A stretch of 46,208 nt of DNA from a virus. Positions within the stretch are counted from its first letter, which is position 1. The number at the start of each line of letters is the position of its first letter. The stretch covers positions 1 through 46,208 of IMG/VR virus record IMGVR_UViG_3300046500_000250; one strand, 5' to 3'. Under the pieces are notes generated by a model. The model did no database searches and had not been told where the DNA came from. It worked only from the letters and a program-made list of their open reading frames with translations. Below, piece by piece: positions 7,820 through 15,599 of the stretch. The position numbers were made by a program, and so were the translations under genes.

Positions 7820-8578
7820 TCACGCTGCTTCCTCGAACAGGCTGCGCTGGATTGGCGCGTCTGCCCGCTCCCAAAACGTCAGGGATTGCCGAGCCTCTAT
7901 CCGCTCACGCATAATCTGCGCGCGCGCCTCCTTGCTGGCCGGGGTATAGGTGCCACGCCATGCGCGATCGATGCCGACGTTCTGTGCAATGTTCGTGCTA
8001 TCGGCGCTGGCAAAGGGGAAGCGGCTGAAGACCTCCGGGTCTAGCATGCGCAGGCCATGGAGCTTGCACACGGGCCGGCCGGCGCGGTCACAGACCACAT
8101 CCATCGCTTCGGCCATGCGCGTCCACCAGCGGCCCGTGCCGATCTGGGCGAAGTCCCCCGAGCTGCCGAGGCACACGCGCGGCCACGTCAGCGCCAGGCG
8201 TTCCAGCCGCTCTAGGCTCTCATGCAGATGCCATACCGGTGCGCCAACCCACGGAGCGCGCTCGCGCCAAGGCCATTCCTCGACCAGCGCGTCGTTGGCC
8301 GACTCGTCTCCGTCGATCACGTCGGGGATCACGGCAAAGTCGAAGGCCGGATAGCGGTGCAGTTCGGCCACCCACTCGTAGAACGGCTCCCAGTCCGTCA
8401 CGGGGGCGCCGGAGCGCCACGCGCTGAAGGCGCCATTGTCGACGGCGAAGGACTGGGCGACATCCAGCACGATCCCCAGTTGCTCCGGGTAGCGGAACGA
8501 CACGAAGGCGTGTCCGGAGAAGACCGCTTTGGCAGCCGCCGTCGTGGGCGTGATGGGCATGCCGTGGTAGTGAATCAT
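7820..8578 (-). CDS. TGT/DpdA-like protein (putative nucleobase-modification enzyme)
   Basis: 252 aa. The start at 8578 is chosen because its ATG overlaps the stop of the upstream PP-loop gene (ATGA). Motifs resemble the tRNA-guanine transglycosylase/DpdA superfamily: FAVDNGAFSAW (Asp47, in the place of the DSGGF/DSGAF substrate motif), FDFAVIPDVID (Asp86), KLHGLRML (about 172-179) and SADSTN (Asp193). DpdA enzymes exchange guanine for 7-deazaguanines in DNA. The protein is shorter than bacterial TGT and has no C-terminal Zn-binding Cys cluster. The family call is by motif and fold pattern, so confidence is moderate. Pairing with an ATP-activating PP-loop enzyme suggests a two-enzyme DNA (or RNA) modification step; the chemistry is unknown. 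Confidence 0.6.
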   Translation of the reverse strand: MIHYHGMPITPTTAAAKAVFSGHAFVSFRYPEQLGIVLDVAQSFAVDNGAFSAWRSGAPVTDWEPFYEWVAELHRYPAFDFAVIPDVIDGDESANDALVEEWPWRERAPWVGAPVWHLHESLERLERLALTWPRVCLGSSGDFAQIGTGRWWTRMAEAMDVVCDRAGRPVCKLHGLRMLDPEVFSRFPFASADSTNIAQNVGIDRAWRGTYTPASKEARAQIMRERIEARQSLTFWERADAPIQRSLFEEAA

Positions 8579-9528
8579 TCGCACAGTCCGTAGGACGATG
8601 AGCAAGCAGTGGGCTCGTCGAGTTGATCCAGAAGGCTGAATTGCCGGCCGCCGCGTGTGGTGCGCGCCCATTCCACCTTCTGCCAAACGTTGCCGCGTTC
8701 ACGAGCAGTCTCGTTGTCGCCGGGTGCCGGGAAGAATGTCGCGTTGGCGCGTTTGCTCACGTCGGAGACGATGTCCTCCCATTCCGCGATCCGTTCGATG
8801 TGAGCCTTGTCTTGCTTCGCCCAGGCGTTGATTTCTTCCTTGCTGGAGTTGATGCATACACAGCCGACCCGCTTGCGGCCACGGAGGTAGAGGGGGTTAG
8901 GCTTGATGCCGTACAGTCGGTGGGCCTCGAACACGTCTTCCCATGTCCAACGCAGAATCGGGCGATAGTTGAACAGGCCAGCACCGACCTCATCAAAGTC
9001 AACGACGCACGCGCCGGTGCCTTGGAATCGCGTGCGTCGGGACTGGCTCTCTTCGATACGGACGCCTTGCCACGACCACACCATGCTTCCCGTTTCCTCG
9101 ATGATGGACATGAGGTGTTCAGTGATGGGTATTACCTTCAGTTCGTGCGTGCAGAACTGAGCCATGCGGCTGGGGAAGCGGGCTTTGATGATGCAGAGAT
9201 CAAGAAAAGCAATCCCGGTGGGACCGCGATCGAAAACTCCGAGTGCGCGAGCGACAGTAGCATCGGGGACGCCTTTTGTCGGCCATACATCGCGTACATA
9301 GTCCCGGCGTGTCCACCACTCTCCAGAAAAGTCCCGTCGGACTCGATGGATGGTCACGCCTAGGGCTTCCGCGAGATAGTCCACGTACTCGTAGGTGATC
9401 TCGTGCTCGTTGTCGGTGTCAGCCATCACGAAGCGACACGCTGCACGACCATGCTGCTCAATGGCGAGGATGGCGGTCGCCGTGCTGTCCTTTCCGCCGG
9501 ACATGGAGATGACGTGGACGACGCTCAT
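8575..9528 (-). CDS. PP-loop ATPase, PAPS-reductase/DndC-like
   Basis: 317 aa. The PP-loop SGGKDS (residues 10-15) binds ATP. GVRIEESQSRR (about 155-165) is the second signature of the PAPS-reductase superfamily. Cysteines in QFCTHELK (Cys126) and GCVCIN (Cys223, Cys225) could form a reactive thiol or metal/Fe-S site. Members adenylate a substrate for sulfur or nitrogen transfer: CysH, DndC in DNA phosphorothioation, TtcA/TilS/QueC relatives. No sulfite-assimilation genes are nearby, so true sulfate reduction is unlikely. The stop overlaps the start of the TGT-like gene, so the two work as one unit. GGGAGG lies 9 bp upstream of the ATG. Confidence 0.8.
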   Translation of the reverse strand: MSVVHVISMSGGKDSTATAILAIEQHGRAACRFVMADTDNEHEITYEYVDYLAEALGVTIHRVRRDFSGEWWTRRDYVRDVWPTKGVPDATVARALGVFDRGPTGIAFLDLCIIKARFPSRMAQFCTHELKVIPITEHLMSIIEETGSMVWSWQGVRIEESQSRRTRFQGTGACVVDFDEVGAGLFNYRPILRWTWEDVFEAHRLYGIKPNPLYLRGRKRVGCVCINSSKEEINAWAKQDKAHIERIAEWEDIVSDVSKRANATFFPAPGDNETARERGNVWQKVEWARTTRGGRQFSLLDQLDEPTACSSSYGLCE

Positions 9529-9536
9529 GCTACGAT
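9528..9536 (+). promoter_or_regulatory. Extended -10 promoter of the 182-aa membrane-protein gene
   Basis: TGC-TACGAT overlaps the first codon of the divergent PP-loop gene, 24 bp before ATG 9561. It is embedded in CATGCTACGATGCC, closely similar to the sequence ahead of the gene at 7140. No convincing -35. Confidence 0.4.
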
Positions 9537-9560
9537 GCCTCCCAAAAAATGGGAGGGTCC

Positions 9561-10109
9561 ATGGAAAGCAACGCCGCTGCCTTGCAGCAAGTTATTGCGG
9601 CCTGGGTTCAGGCGATCGGCTCGATCCTGGCCATAGCTGTCACTGCGTTGATCTTCTGGAAGCAGTCCGCGGCCGAGCGGAGGCGAGCGTCTGAAGCCGC
9701 GTTTGCGAAGCGGCTGAGCGACGTCAGACGCGCACAAGCTGTCACGTTCTGGGCGGTCGAGGCGATAGGAAAAGGGGCAGAGAGCAGGGAGCTTGGCGGT
9801 GCGGGCAATGGTCTGCCGTTTCGACCTGCGCGCTTGGATCACCTTAGGCAGATGCTCGAACAAATTGCTCAATCGTCGGACGATAATCCGACGTCTCTGG
9901 CACTGCTGATGATCTGTCATAACCTCGACGATGCTTTCATCACGTACACGCAATTTCCCGATCAGTATCGGGACGTGGAGGTGAAGGCGCTCTACAGAAT
10001 TCGAAAGGAAGCCCAGGATAACTACGACCGAATAGTTGCCTACCAGCAGCGTCTTGAGAGTGAGGCGTTCACCCGCGGCGTTAAGATCGAACGACTCACC
10101 GGCGATTGA
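9561..10109 (+). CDS. Membrane-anchored prophage cargo protein, related to the protein at 7140-7799
   Basis: 182 aa from ATG 9561, preceded by GGGAGG at 9551-9556; an in-frame ATG at 9549 would place that site inside the gene. It has one N-terminal membrane segment (WVQAIGSILAIAVTALIFW) followed by a basic, helical cytoplasmic tail of about 150 residues. The WVQA-x-GSI-x-AI motif and upstream sequence are shared with the gene at 7140, indicating a common origin. It is divergent from the PP-loop gene with only 32 bp between them and converges with the leftward early operon. Unknown function; exclusion or a host-membrane interaction is a guess. Confidence 0.72.
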   Translation: MESNAAALQQVIAAWVQAIGSILAIAVTALIFWKQSAAERRRASEAAFAKRLSDVRRAQAVTFWAVEAIGKGAESRELGGAGNGLPFRPARLDHLRQMLEQIAQSSDDNPTSLALLMICHNLDDAFITYTQFPDQYRDVEVKALYRIRKEAQDNYDRIVAYQQRLESEAFTRGVKIERLTGD

Positions 10110-10117
10110 CATCCGCA

Positions 10118-10717
10118 TCACAGCCGCTCCGCCCGCGCGGACCCGCCGTCCCAATCAGCCCGGCGAGTCCCCGCCTGCATCTCGTCAATGCTTCGCCATG
10201 CCCGCGCGCGCCACTCCGCGCCGTGCTGGAGCGCCAGTTGGATCAGCCAGTGGAGCACGTACGCCTGCTCTTCCTCGCAGCGTTTCGGGATGTCCGTGCC
10301 GGCGGCACGCAGCGCATGCGCGATGGGCGTGGTGGTGTAGAGCATCAGGCCGAGCACCTCGAGCAGCGCGTCGGTAGGCTCGGTCGGGTAGGGCAGCGTG
10401 CCCGGGGTAATCTCCGCAGAATTTGCGGAGATTAGCGGCGTATTCTCCGCATGCTCGCTCTCGGGCGCGGCACCCGGCGCCGTGGCTTCGAGGCTCTCAC
10501 GCAGGCGCTCTCCCGCTCGGATAGTCTCATCGCGGATCTTCTTGTTGCTCGCGGACAGGCGCAGCTCAGGATTGGCGACGGTGGTGTTGTAGAAGTCGCG
10601 CGCGACGGCGCGCAGGCGCAGCAACTGGCGCGCCATGGAGACGAGCGCATGGGCGTCACGCCATTTCATCGTGCCGGCCACGGCGGCCCGCTCGAGCGCA
10701 TCAAGGTTCATGGTCAT
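10118..10717 (-). CDS. Hypothetical protein, last gene of the leftward early operon
   Basis: 199 aa, no membrane segment. It is helical with two regions: an N-terminal part (ALERAAVAGTMKWRDAHALVSMARQLL) and a C-terminal part ending in WRARAWRSIDEMQAG, joined by a Pro/Glu/Ala-rich linker at about 75-110. I recognise no family. Its ATG overlaps the stop of the 45-aa membrane gene upstream (ATGA). It ends 8 bp from the convergent membrane-protein gene, so it is the last gene of the operon that starts near 16300. Confidence 0.75.
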   Translation of the reverse strand: MTMNLDALERAAVAGTMKWRDAHALVSMARQLLRLRAVARDFYNTTVANPELRLSASNKKIRDETIRAGERLRESLEATAPGAAPESEHAENTPLISANSAEITPGTLPYPTEPTDALLEVLGLMLYTTTPIAHALRAAGTDIPKRCEEEQAYVLHWLIQLALQHGAEWRARAWRSIDEMQAGTRRADWDGGSARAERL

Positions 10718-10851
10718 CGTTTCTTCCCGTTTTTGAATTCTTCTTCCCTCTCAGCCATCCACTTCGCCTGGCGGCGCGCCGCCCACACGCTCGCGGCGAT
10801 GTAGGTGATGGCTGCGACGACTGTTATGCCCAGTGCGGCGGTGGTGGACAT
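10714..10851 (-). CDS. 45-aa single-span membrane protein
   Basis: A short gene with strong context: its ATG overlaps the stop of the AlpA-like gene (TGATG) and its stop overlaps the ATG of the 199-aa gene (ATGA). The translation has one hydrophobic helix (GITVVAAITYIAASVWAA) and a basic-acidic C-terminal tail ending NGKKR. The inside-positive tail suggests the C-terminus stays in the cytoplasm. Function unknown. Confidence 0.7.
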   Translation of the reverse strand: MSTTAALGITVVAAITYIAASVWAARRQAKWMAEREEEFKNGKKR

Positions 10852-11054
10852 CAGTGTTTCCCGCGCGTGGCTTCGATCTGTTCGTCCACCCACTGCTGCA
10901 CCTCTTCCTCGACCCAGCCGCTGGCGCGGCCGAGCTTGATCGGAGAGGGGAACGTGTGGTCCTTGATGCGGCCGTAGATGGCGGTCTTACCCAGGCCTAC
11001 GCGCTCGCAGACTTCGGGCAGCCGGATGATCCGGCGTTGCTGTTGGGTGTTCAT
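10851..11054 (-). CDS. AlpA-family helix-turn-helix DNA-binding protein
   Basis: 67 aa, typical AlpA size. The sequence RIIRLPEVCERVGLGKTAIYGRIKD, then FPSPIKLGRASGWVEEEVQQWV is the characteristic MerR-like winged HTH of the AlpA/excisionase group. These proteins regulate integrase or act as recombination directionality factors, so this is the best excisionase candidate in the window. Its ATG overlaps the stop of the Rad50-like gene (ATGA). Its position in the leftward early operon would give expression on induction, which fits a role in excision (inference). Confidence 0.85.
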   Translation of the reverse strand: MNTQQQRRIIRLPEVCERVGLGKTAIYGRIKDHTFPSPIKLGRASGWVEEEVQQWVDEQIEATRGKH

Positions 11055-12793
11055 GCTGCCTCCCGTACCGTGCCGACCTCGTGGTCTTCGATCCAGAATG
11101 ACGTGATATTTGGCGGCAAAGACGTCGGCGCGGTCTTGAGGCTCATGAACACCAGTGCGGTGTCGATGTCATAGACAGCAGCTAGGTCGTCGAGCCACCA
11201 GAACAGCCGATCACGCTCGGCACCGATCAGCACGTCAGCACGGTCCAGCACCAGCAGGCGCAGGTCCGTCAGGTGCGTGATGGCCTCGGCGATCATTGCG
11301 TCGGCGCGCCACTTCTCCGATTCGGACAGCAAGGCGTAGGGGCGGCCGCCGTCGGCGGTGATGGACATGTCCGCCTCGATCCCGATGCGTGCCCATTCCG
11401 ACAGGTTGGCCATGGCTGCCAGGCGCTCATTGATCGGGCCCAGCGCCTCGGCCAGCAGCTCGGCGGGGATGCCGCTGGGGCCCAGTGCCTCGGCCAGTGC
11501 ATCCCATGCCACTACGTCGGCGTGGTGCTGCGCGGCCATCGTGGTCTGCTCAGCGGCCTGCGCGGCGGCGCGCTGGCCTGCGCGCACGTCTTCCAGCTCT
11601 TTGCCGGTCGCAGCAATGGCTGCCTGCAGGTTGGCCAGCTGAGCCTCGACGGTCTTCCGCAGCTCCGCATCCTCGTCGCCGGTATCGGCCGCGGCGTCCT
11701 TGCGCAGCAGGTCGAGCTGCGTCGCGGCATTCTTCGCCCCATCGCGCTCGGCGGTGCGGCTCTTCAGCGCGTTTTCCAGCACGGTCAGGCTGCGCTCGTA
11801 CTCGGGCAGGCGGCCGGCCGCTTCCGGATCGGCTTGCGTAGGCTCGCGCAGGGCCAGCTGGCCGGCCAGGTACTGCAGCAGCACGCCGCATTCGGGGCAC
11901 GCGCACGGCATTCCCGCCGACTTGCCGCCGGCGGCCGCACGCATGGCTTCGACCTTGGGCAGGAAGGCATCGCGCTCGGCTTGGGCGCGGTCGGTGGATT
12001 CCTGGGCCTTGGCCAGGCCGGCAGCCTTGTCGGCCAGCTCGCGGATCTTCGTGTCGCGGGCGGCGCGCTGGCGCGCGGCGGCGTCCATCTCGCCCAGCTG
12101 GCGCTGCATGTCGCCGGCCTCGGTCGACGCCTCGGCGATGTCGGCCTGCAGCTCCGAGATCGTTGCGTTCACGTCTTCGGGGGCGGGCGCGCCGGCCGGC
12201 ACCGAAGCCTTCCAGTCGCCGGCCTTCACCGACCCATAAGTCTCGCCAGTGACGGCGCGCCACGCGCCCTTGGCGGCCGTGGCCTTGGTCTGCGCTTCCT
12301 TCGCGGCGGCGTCGAAGCCGGCGCGCACCAGCGGCAGGACCGCCTCGATCTTCTTGGGCTGGCAGCCGCGCGCCACCAGGCGCTCGCGAACCAGGTCGGT
12401 ACCGAGCTTGAGGCCCATCAGGTCGAACAGGAACGCGCGGCGTTCTTTGACCTCCAGGCGGGCGAAGCGCTGGGCATCCAGCACGTACGGCAGGCGCGGG
12501 TCAGCCTGCAGCCCGGCGGTCAGCTTGCCCGAGGGCAGGGCGATGCTGTTCGCTTGCGGGCCGGCGGATACGACCACCGTACCCGTTTCTGCGCCGTCGT
12601 GAAGCAGCTGGCCATATTCCTTCTTCAGGCCTACGCGCACGCTCTCGCCGGTCAAGGCCATGCGGACAGCTTCTTGCAGGCTGGACTTGCCTGCGCCGTT
12701 CGGGCCGCAGATCAGCGACACCGGCGTGGCGGGGATGATGTCGGCCGCCCGAAGGCCGAGGAAGTTGCGGGCGTGGATGGCGGTGATCTTCAT
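11051..12793 (-). CDS. Rad50/SbcC-like AAA ATPase
   Basis: 580 aa. The N-terminal Walker A is CGPNGAGKSS (about 29-38). A long Ala/Glu-rich coiled-coil middle is interrupted by a CxCPEC cysteine motif at about 297-302, like a zinc hook. The C-terminal half has ALLSESEKWRAD (signature-like) and Walker B LLVLDRADVL. This is the SMC/Rad50/RecF plan at about half the usual size. In phages such ATPases work with a nuclease in DNA end processing; the RecB-like nuclease and RecT in the same operon are likely partners. No Mre11/SbcD-type phosphoesterase gene is visible. The stop overlaps the AlpA start and the start overlaps the previous stop (ATGA). Confidence 0.85.
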   Translation of the reverse strand: MKITAIHARNFLGLRAADIIPATPVSLICGPNGAGKSSLQEAVRMALTGESVRVGLKKEYGQLLHDGAETGTVVVSAGPQANSIALPSGKLTAGLQADPRLPYVLDAQRFARLEVKERRAFLFDLMGLKLGTDLVRERLVARGCQPKKIEAVLPLVRAGFDAAAKEAQTKATAAKGAWRAVTGETYGSVKAGDWKASVPAGAPAPEDVNATISELQADIAEASTEAGDMQRQLGEMDAAARQRAARDTKIRELADKAAGLAKAQESTDRAQAERDAFLPKVEAMRAAAGGKSAGMPCACPECGVLLQYLAGQLALREPTQADPEAAGRLPEYERSLTVLENALKSRTAERDGAKNAATQLDLLRKDAAADTGDEDAELRKTVEAQLANLQAAIAATGKELEDVRAGQRAAAQAAEQTTMAAQHHADVVAWDALAEALGPSGIPAELLAEALGPINERLAAMANLSEWARIGIEADMSITADGGRPYALLSESEKWRADAMIAEAITHLTDLRLLVLDRADVLIGAERDRLFWWLDDLAAVYDIDTALVFMSLKTAPTSLPPNITSFWIEDHEVGTVREAA

Positions 12794-13470
12794 GCGGCAG
12801 CTCCTTGGGATGCGATGACTTGCCGGTTGCCTTCGGCGTCGGCCGAGGACACGACTTGGTGCTCTTCCAGCGCTTCCAACAGGCGAGCGGCGCGGTTATA
12901 GCCGATGCGAAGATGGCGCTGAATCAGTGAAATGGATGCGCGGCGGTGGGCGATGACCAGTTCGCGGGCTGCGTCGAAGAGTTCGTCCTCGTCTCCCAGC
13001 TCGTGGTTGTACTGGCCGGCGTCGGCATTGCCGCTGCCAAAGTCCAGTTCGCTGTCGCCAGACATGAGGCTGAGATCGATCTCGTCCTGCAAGAATTCAG
13101 CAACGCGCGCGACTTCGTCACCGCTGGGCTTGAACGACACCGAGAAGGTGATCCACACCTTGAACCCGTCCTTGGGCTCAAGGGAGAACTTCTTCACGCG
13201 CACACCGGTGAACGTGCTACCCACCATGTCGAGTCGATAGCTTTCGAGTTCATGCCCGTAAGTGATTGGCCCCATGATCTTGTTGCGCACGGCGCCGTTC
13301 GAGAAGAAGACGAAATTGGCCAGGAGTTCATCGAAAAAGCTCATGATGTGAAGGTCGGCGACTGCCTTGAACTTCAGATCGAGTGCCAGTTCCTGGTTGT
13401 CCTCAGGTCCCTCTTTGCGCGTGTTCAGGTGCAGGATGGTGGCCTTGCCCATGAAGTGGAATTTGTCCAT
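12790..13470 (-). CDS. FtsK gamma-domain (winged-helix) phage protein
   Basis: 226 aa. The start at 13470 is preferred over 13506 because AAAGGA lies 7 bp upstream. The N-terminal ~150 residues (FHFMGKATILHLNTRKEGPEDNQ...) are of unknown fold. The last ~65 residues (DELFDAARELVIAHRRASISLIQRHLRIGYNRAARLLEALEE) are a clear FtsK gamma domain, the part of the DNA translocase that binds KOPS sequences. The ATPase part of FtsK is absent, so it cannot be a translocase. It may bind DNA at oriented motifs, or direct the recombination proteins encoded beside it (inference). The stop overlaps the start of the Rad50-like gene. Confidence 0.82.
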   Translation of the reverse strand: MDKFHFMGKATILHLNTRKEGPEDNQELALDLKFKAVADLHIMSFFDELLANFVFFSNGAVRNKIMGPITYGHELESYRLDMVGSTFTGVRVKKFSLEPKDGFKVWITFSVSFKPSGDEVARVAEFLQDEIDLSLMSGDSELDFGSGNADAGQYNHELGDEDELFDAARELVIAHRRASISLIQRHLRIGYNRAARLLEALEEHQVVSSADAEGNRQVIASQGAAA

Positions 13471-13577
13471 TTCGGTGTCCTTTGCTTGCGGGCCGCGCCT
13501 TGGCATTCGGCGGCGCGGCGCTGTTCTTCCTCCCGCGCTACAGCCGTCCGCGCGGGCAGTCCTCTCTCACAGGTGTT

Positions 13578-14753
13578 TCAGTCGGCGTTGATGGGGGCGC
13601 GCTGGCGGCGGGTGGTCGTTTGCGCCGGCGCGACATCCTCTGCCGGCTGCGTCAGCTCGCGCATGCGGCGCGAGGCGACCTGGTGCAGCGTGGCCTGTTC
13701 CGCTTCGCCTACCACTTGCTTGATCTGGCTGCGGGCGAAGTCGAGGTCTTCGACGGTCTGCGCCTGCAGCAGCTCGCGATTCACGTCTTTGAAGCTGAGC
13801 GGTGCGCTGTCGCCTTGTTGCTGGCTGCCTTCGTCAGCCGGAATCAGCTCGGCTTGCTGGCCGCCGCCCTCGTCGCCTGCATCGTCGGGCGACTGGTTGT
13901 CGTCCGTCGCCCCCGTCGGTTCCTCGGGGTGCTCGACTACCTCGGCGGGCTGGGCCGCGGCGGTGCGTGCCGCGCCGCGCAGTTCGTTGACCGAGGCGCT
14001 GGCCACCGAGTACGAGCCGTCCGGGTTCAGGTCGATGATGTCCTGCGCTTCCTCGACGGTCTGCAGGCCCATCAGCAGCTCGGGGGCGTAGAGCTTGCCG
14101 AAGAAGCTGGCCGTGCGGTACCGCAGCATGACCTCGTCCATGGTCTGCCACTTGCTGCCGTTCTTTGTGTACCAGCCTTCCTTCACTGCCATCTCGATCG
14201 ACACGGCCGGCGATTCCAGGCGCTCTCCGGTTTCCTTCTCGATGGCCCAGGCGATGCAAACCTTGTCGAGGATGTCGACCTTCTTCGTGACGCTGGTGCG
14301 ATTGCCGCCTTCCCAGACCGTTTCAGTGCGCTCGACATTCTTCTTGCCCAGCACCTTGATATCGAAGCGCAGCGGTGAGAATCGACCGCTGCCATTGATA
14401 GCGGCGATGATCCACTGCGACGACCAGGACGGACGGCCTTCGACGATGTACAGGTTCTGCATCACCATCAGGGGATCGGCGCCCATGCGCTGCGCCATGT
14501 TCAGCGCGACGACGGCGTTGGCCAGCGCGTTCGGGTTCTCGCGCGATTCCTTCACGTTGCCGTACTTGTCCAGCTTCTCGATCACCTTGCGGTACGCCGC
14601 AGGCACGAGGGTGGACGATGCGAGCAGGTTGGCGGCGCGCTGCATCAGTTCGAAGGACTGCAGACTGCCGAAGCCCATCGTGACGACGGGTGCAGGGGCG
14701 GCTTCGCGCACGGCGGGCGCGCGCATTTGTTCAAGGGTGGCGGTTGCGGACAT
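13578..14753 (-). CDS. recT: RecT-family single-strand annealing protein
   Basis: 391 aa from ATG 14753. The core at about 60-270 carries RecT hallmarks: ANAVVALNMAQRMGADPLMVMQNLYIVEGRPSWSS, where the QRMG and GRPSW stretches are typical. Then come the middle beta region and MLRYRTASFFGKLYAPELLMGL. The C-terminal third is acidic and Gln/Glu-rich, probably disordered, and ends with an Arg-rich tail; this makes it longer than classical RecT (~270 aa). It anneals ssDNA for homologous recombination together with an exonuclease, here the PD-(D/E)XK protein encoded just upstream. A 107-bp gap (13471-13577) separates it from the next gene and holds a GC-rich hairpin but no gene I can support. Confidence 0.9.
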   Translation of the reverse strand: MSATATLEQMRAPAVREAAPAPVVTMGFGSLQSFELMQRAANLLASSTLVPAAYRKVIEKLDKYGNVKESRENPNALANAVVALNMAQRMGADPLMVMQNLYIVEGRPSWSSQWIIAAINGSGRFSPLRFDIKVLGKKNVERTETVWEGGNRTSVTKKVDILDKVCIAWAIEKETGERLESPAVSIEMAVKEGWYTKNGSKWQTMDEVMLRYRTASFFGKLYAPELLMGLQTVEEAQDIIDLNPDGSYSVASASVNELRGAARTAAAQPAEVVEHPEEPTGATDDNQSPDDAGDEGGGQQAELIPADEGSQQQGDSAPLSFKDVNRELLQAQTVEDLDFARSQIKQVVGEAEQATLHQVASRRMRELTQPAEDVAPAQTTTRRQRAPINAD

Positions 14754-14794
14754 AGCGGTTATCTCTCGAAGTTTCGAAATTTCGAAATTTGTGG

Positions 14795-15589
14795 TCAGGA
14801 CTTGTAGGGGCAGGTGGCGTGGCGCGGGCAGTACTTCGCCGAGCACAGCACCGACTTGCCGTTGCCGTAGAAGGCGCCGGAATGGATGAGGCGGGAAGCG
14901 TGCTGCAGCAGGCCCGGTTGTTCTTCGGTGCCCAGCAGCGCCGCGCGCGGGGAGGCGATCTCGCCCACGCCAACGCGCTGCGCTGCGGCCGTCTTGCCAG
15001 TGTTCAGGCCGACGATCTGCGCCGGCGCGCTGATGGGGATGCCCAAGGCGTGTTCGGCCAGCAGCTCATAAACGCCCAACTGCGGGCCGTGCCCGGCGGT
15101 GACGGCGACGCCATCGGCGCCCACGGCCCGCCCGCCGGTCTTCAAGTCGCTGATGCCTGCGCCGCCAGTCGTGGTGCGCACGCGGTCGGTGGTGCCAGTC
15201 AGCGCGAGGCCCAGTTCGGGGATCTCCAAACGATCGCAGGCAATCTCGACGCCGATGTAATGCTGGCGTGGGGCGATGTCGACGCAGTAGCGCGCGTGCA
15301 ACGCAAGGCCGATGCGCTCGGCGTCGGCCGGGTTGGTCTCGTCCCAGTCCACCTCGGCATTCTTGTCGCGGATGGTGTCGACCAGCGCGCCGGCGGCGTC
15401 GTCGGCGGTGATGGGCGCGCCGTCGAGCGTGGCCTGGTCGAACAGGCCGGTGCTGGCGTGGACGGCGGTGCCCAGATGCGCGGCCGCACCGGACGGCATG
15501 CGCATGCCCAGGATGTGCTTCGCTTCCCAGCGCGCCGGGCAGTCGAAGAGTTCAGCCAGCGAACTGGCGCGGATGGTGACGATGTTCAT
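14795..15589 (-). CDS. PD-(D/E)XK nuclease (RecB/Cas4-like exonuclease)
   Basis: 264 aa. Nuclease motifs: GTAVHAS (His near 43), LTGTTDRV (Asp) and ISDLKTGG (Asp-x-Lys). Four cysteines, one in LFDCPARW and three at the C-terminus (CSAKYCPRHATCPYKS), are placed as in Cas4/AddB-type nucleases that hold a 4Fe-4S cluster. It lies directly upstream of recT, 41 bp away, so it is the exonuclease of a RecE/RecT-like recombination pair that makes ssDNA for annealing. Whether it has a 5'-3' or other polarity cannot be told from sequence. Confidence 0.88.
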   Translation of the reverse strand: MNIVTIRASSLAELFDCPARWEAKHILGMRMPSGAAAHLGTAVHASTGLFDQATLDGAPITADDAAGALVDTIRDKNAEVDWDETNPADAERIGLALHARYCVDIAPRQHYIGVEIACDRLEIPELGLALTGTTDRVRTTTGGAGISDLKTGGRAVGADGVAVTAGHGPQLGVYELLAEHALGIPISAPAQIVGLNTGKTAAAQRVGVGEIASPRAALLGTEEQPGLLQHASRLIHSGAFYGNGKSVLCSAKYCPRHATCPYKS

Positions 15590-15599
15590 GGGGTCGGCC

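Noticed and set aside
8575-9528. True assimilatory PAPS reductase (CysH)
   Set aside because: The PP-loop family is shared, but the gene is fused by overlap to a TGT-like gene, has no sulfur-assimilation neighbours and lies in prophage cargo.
11273-12901. Long plus-strand reading frame (542 codons)
   Set aside because: Mirror of the Rad50-like gene caused by high GC at third positions; the product is Gly/Ala/Arg/His-rich without motifs, while the minus strand has Walker motifs.
12790-13470. FtsK DNA translocase
   Set aside because: Only the C-terminal gamma domain is present; there is no RecA-like motor or membrane segment.
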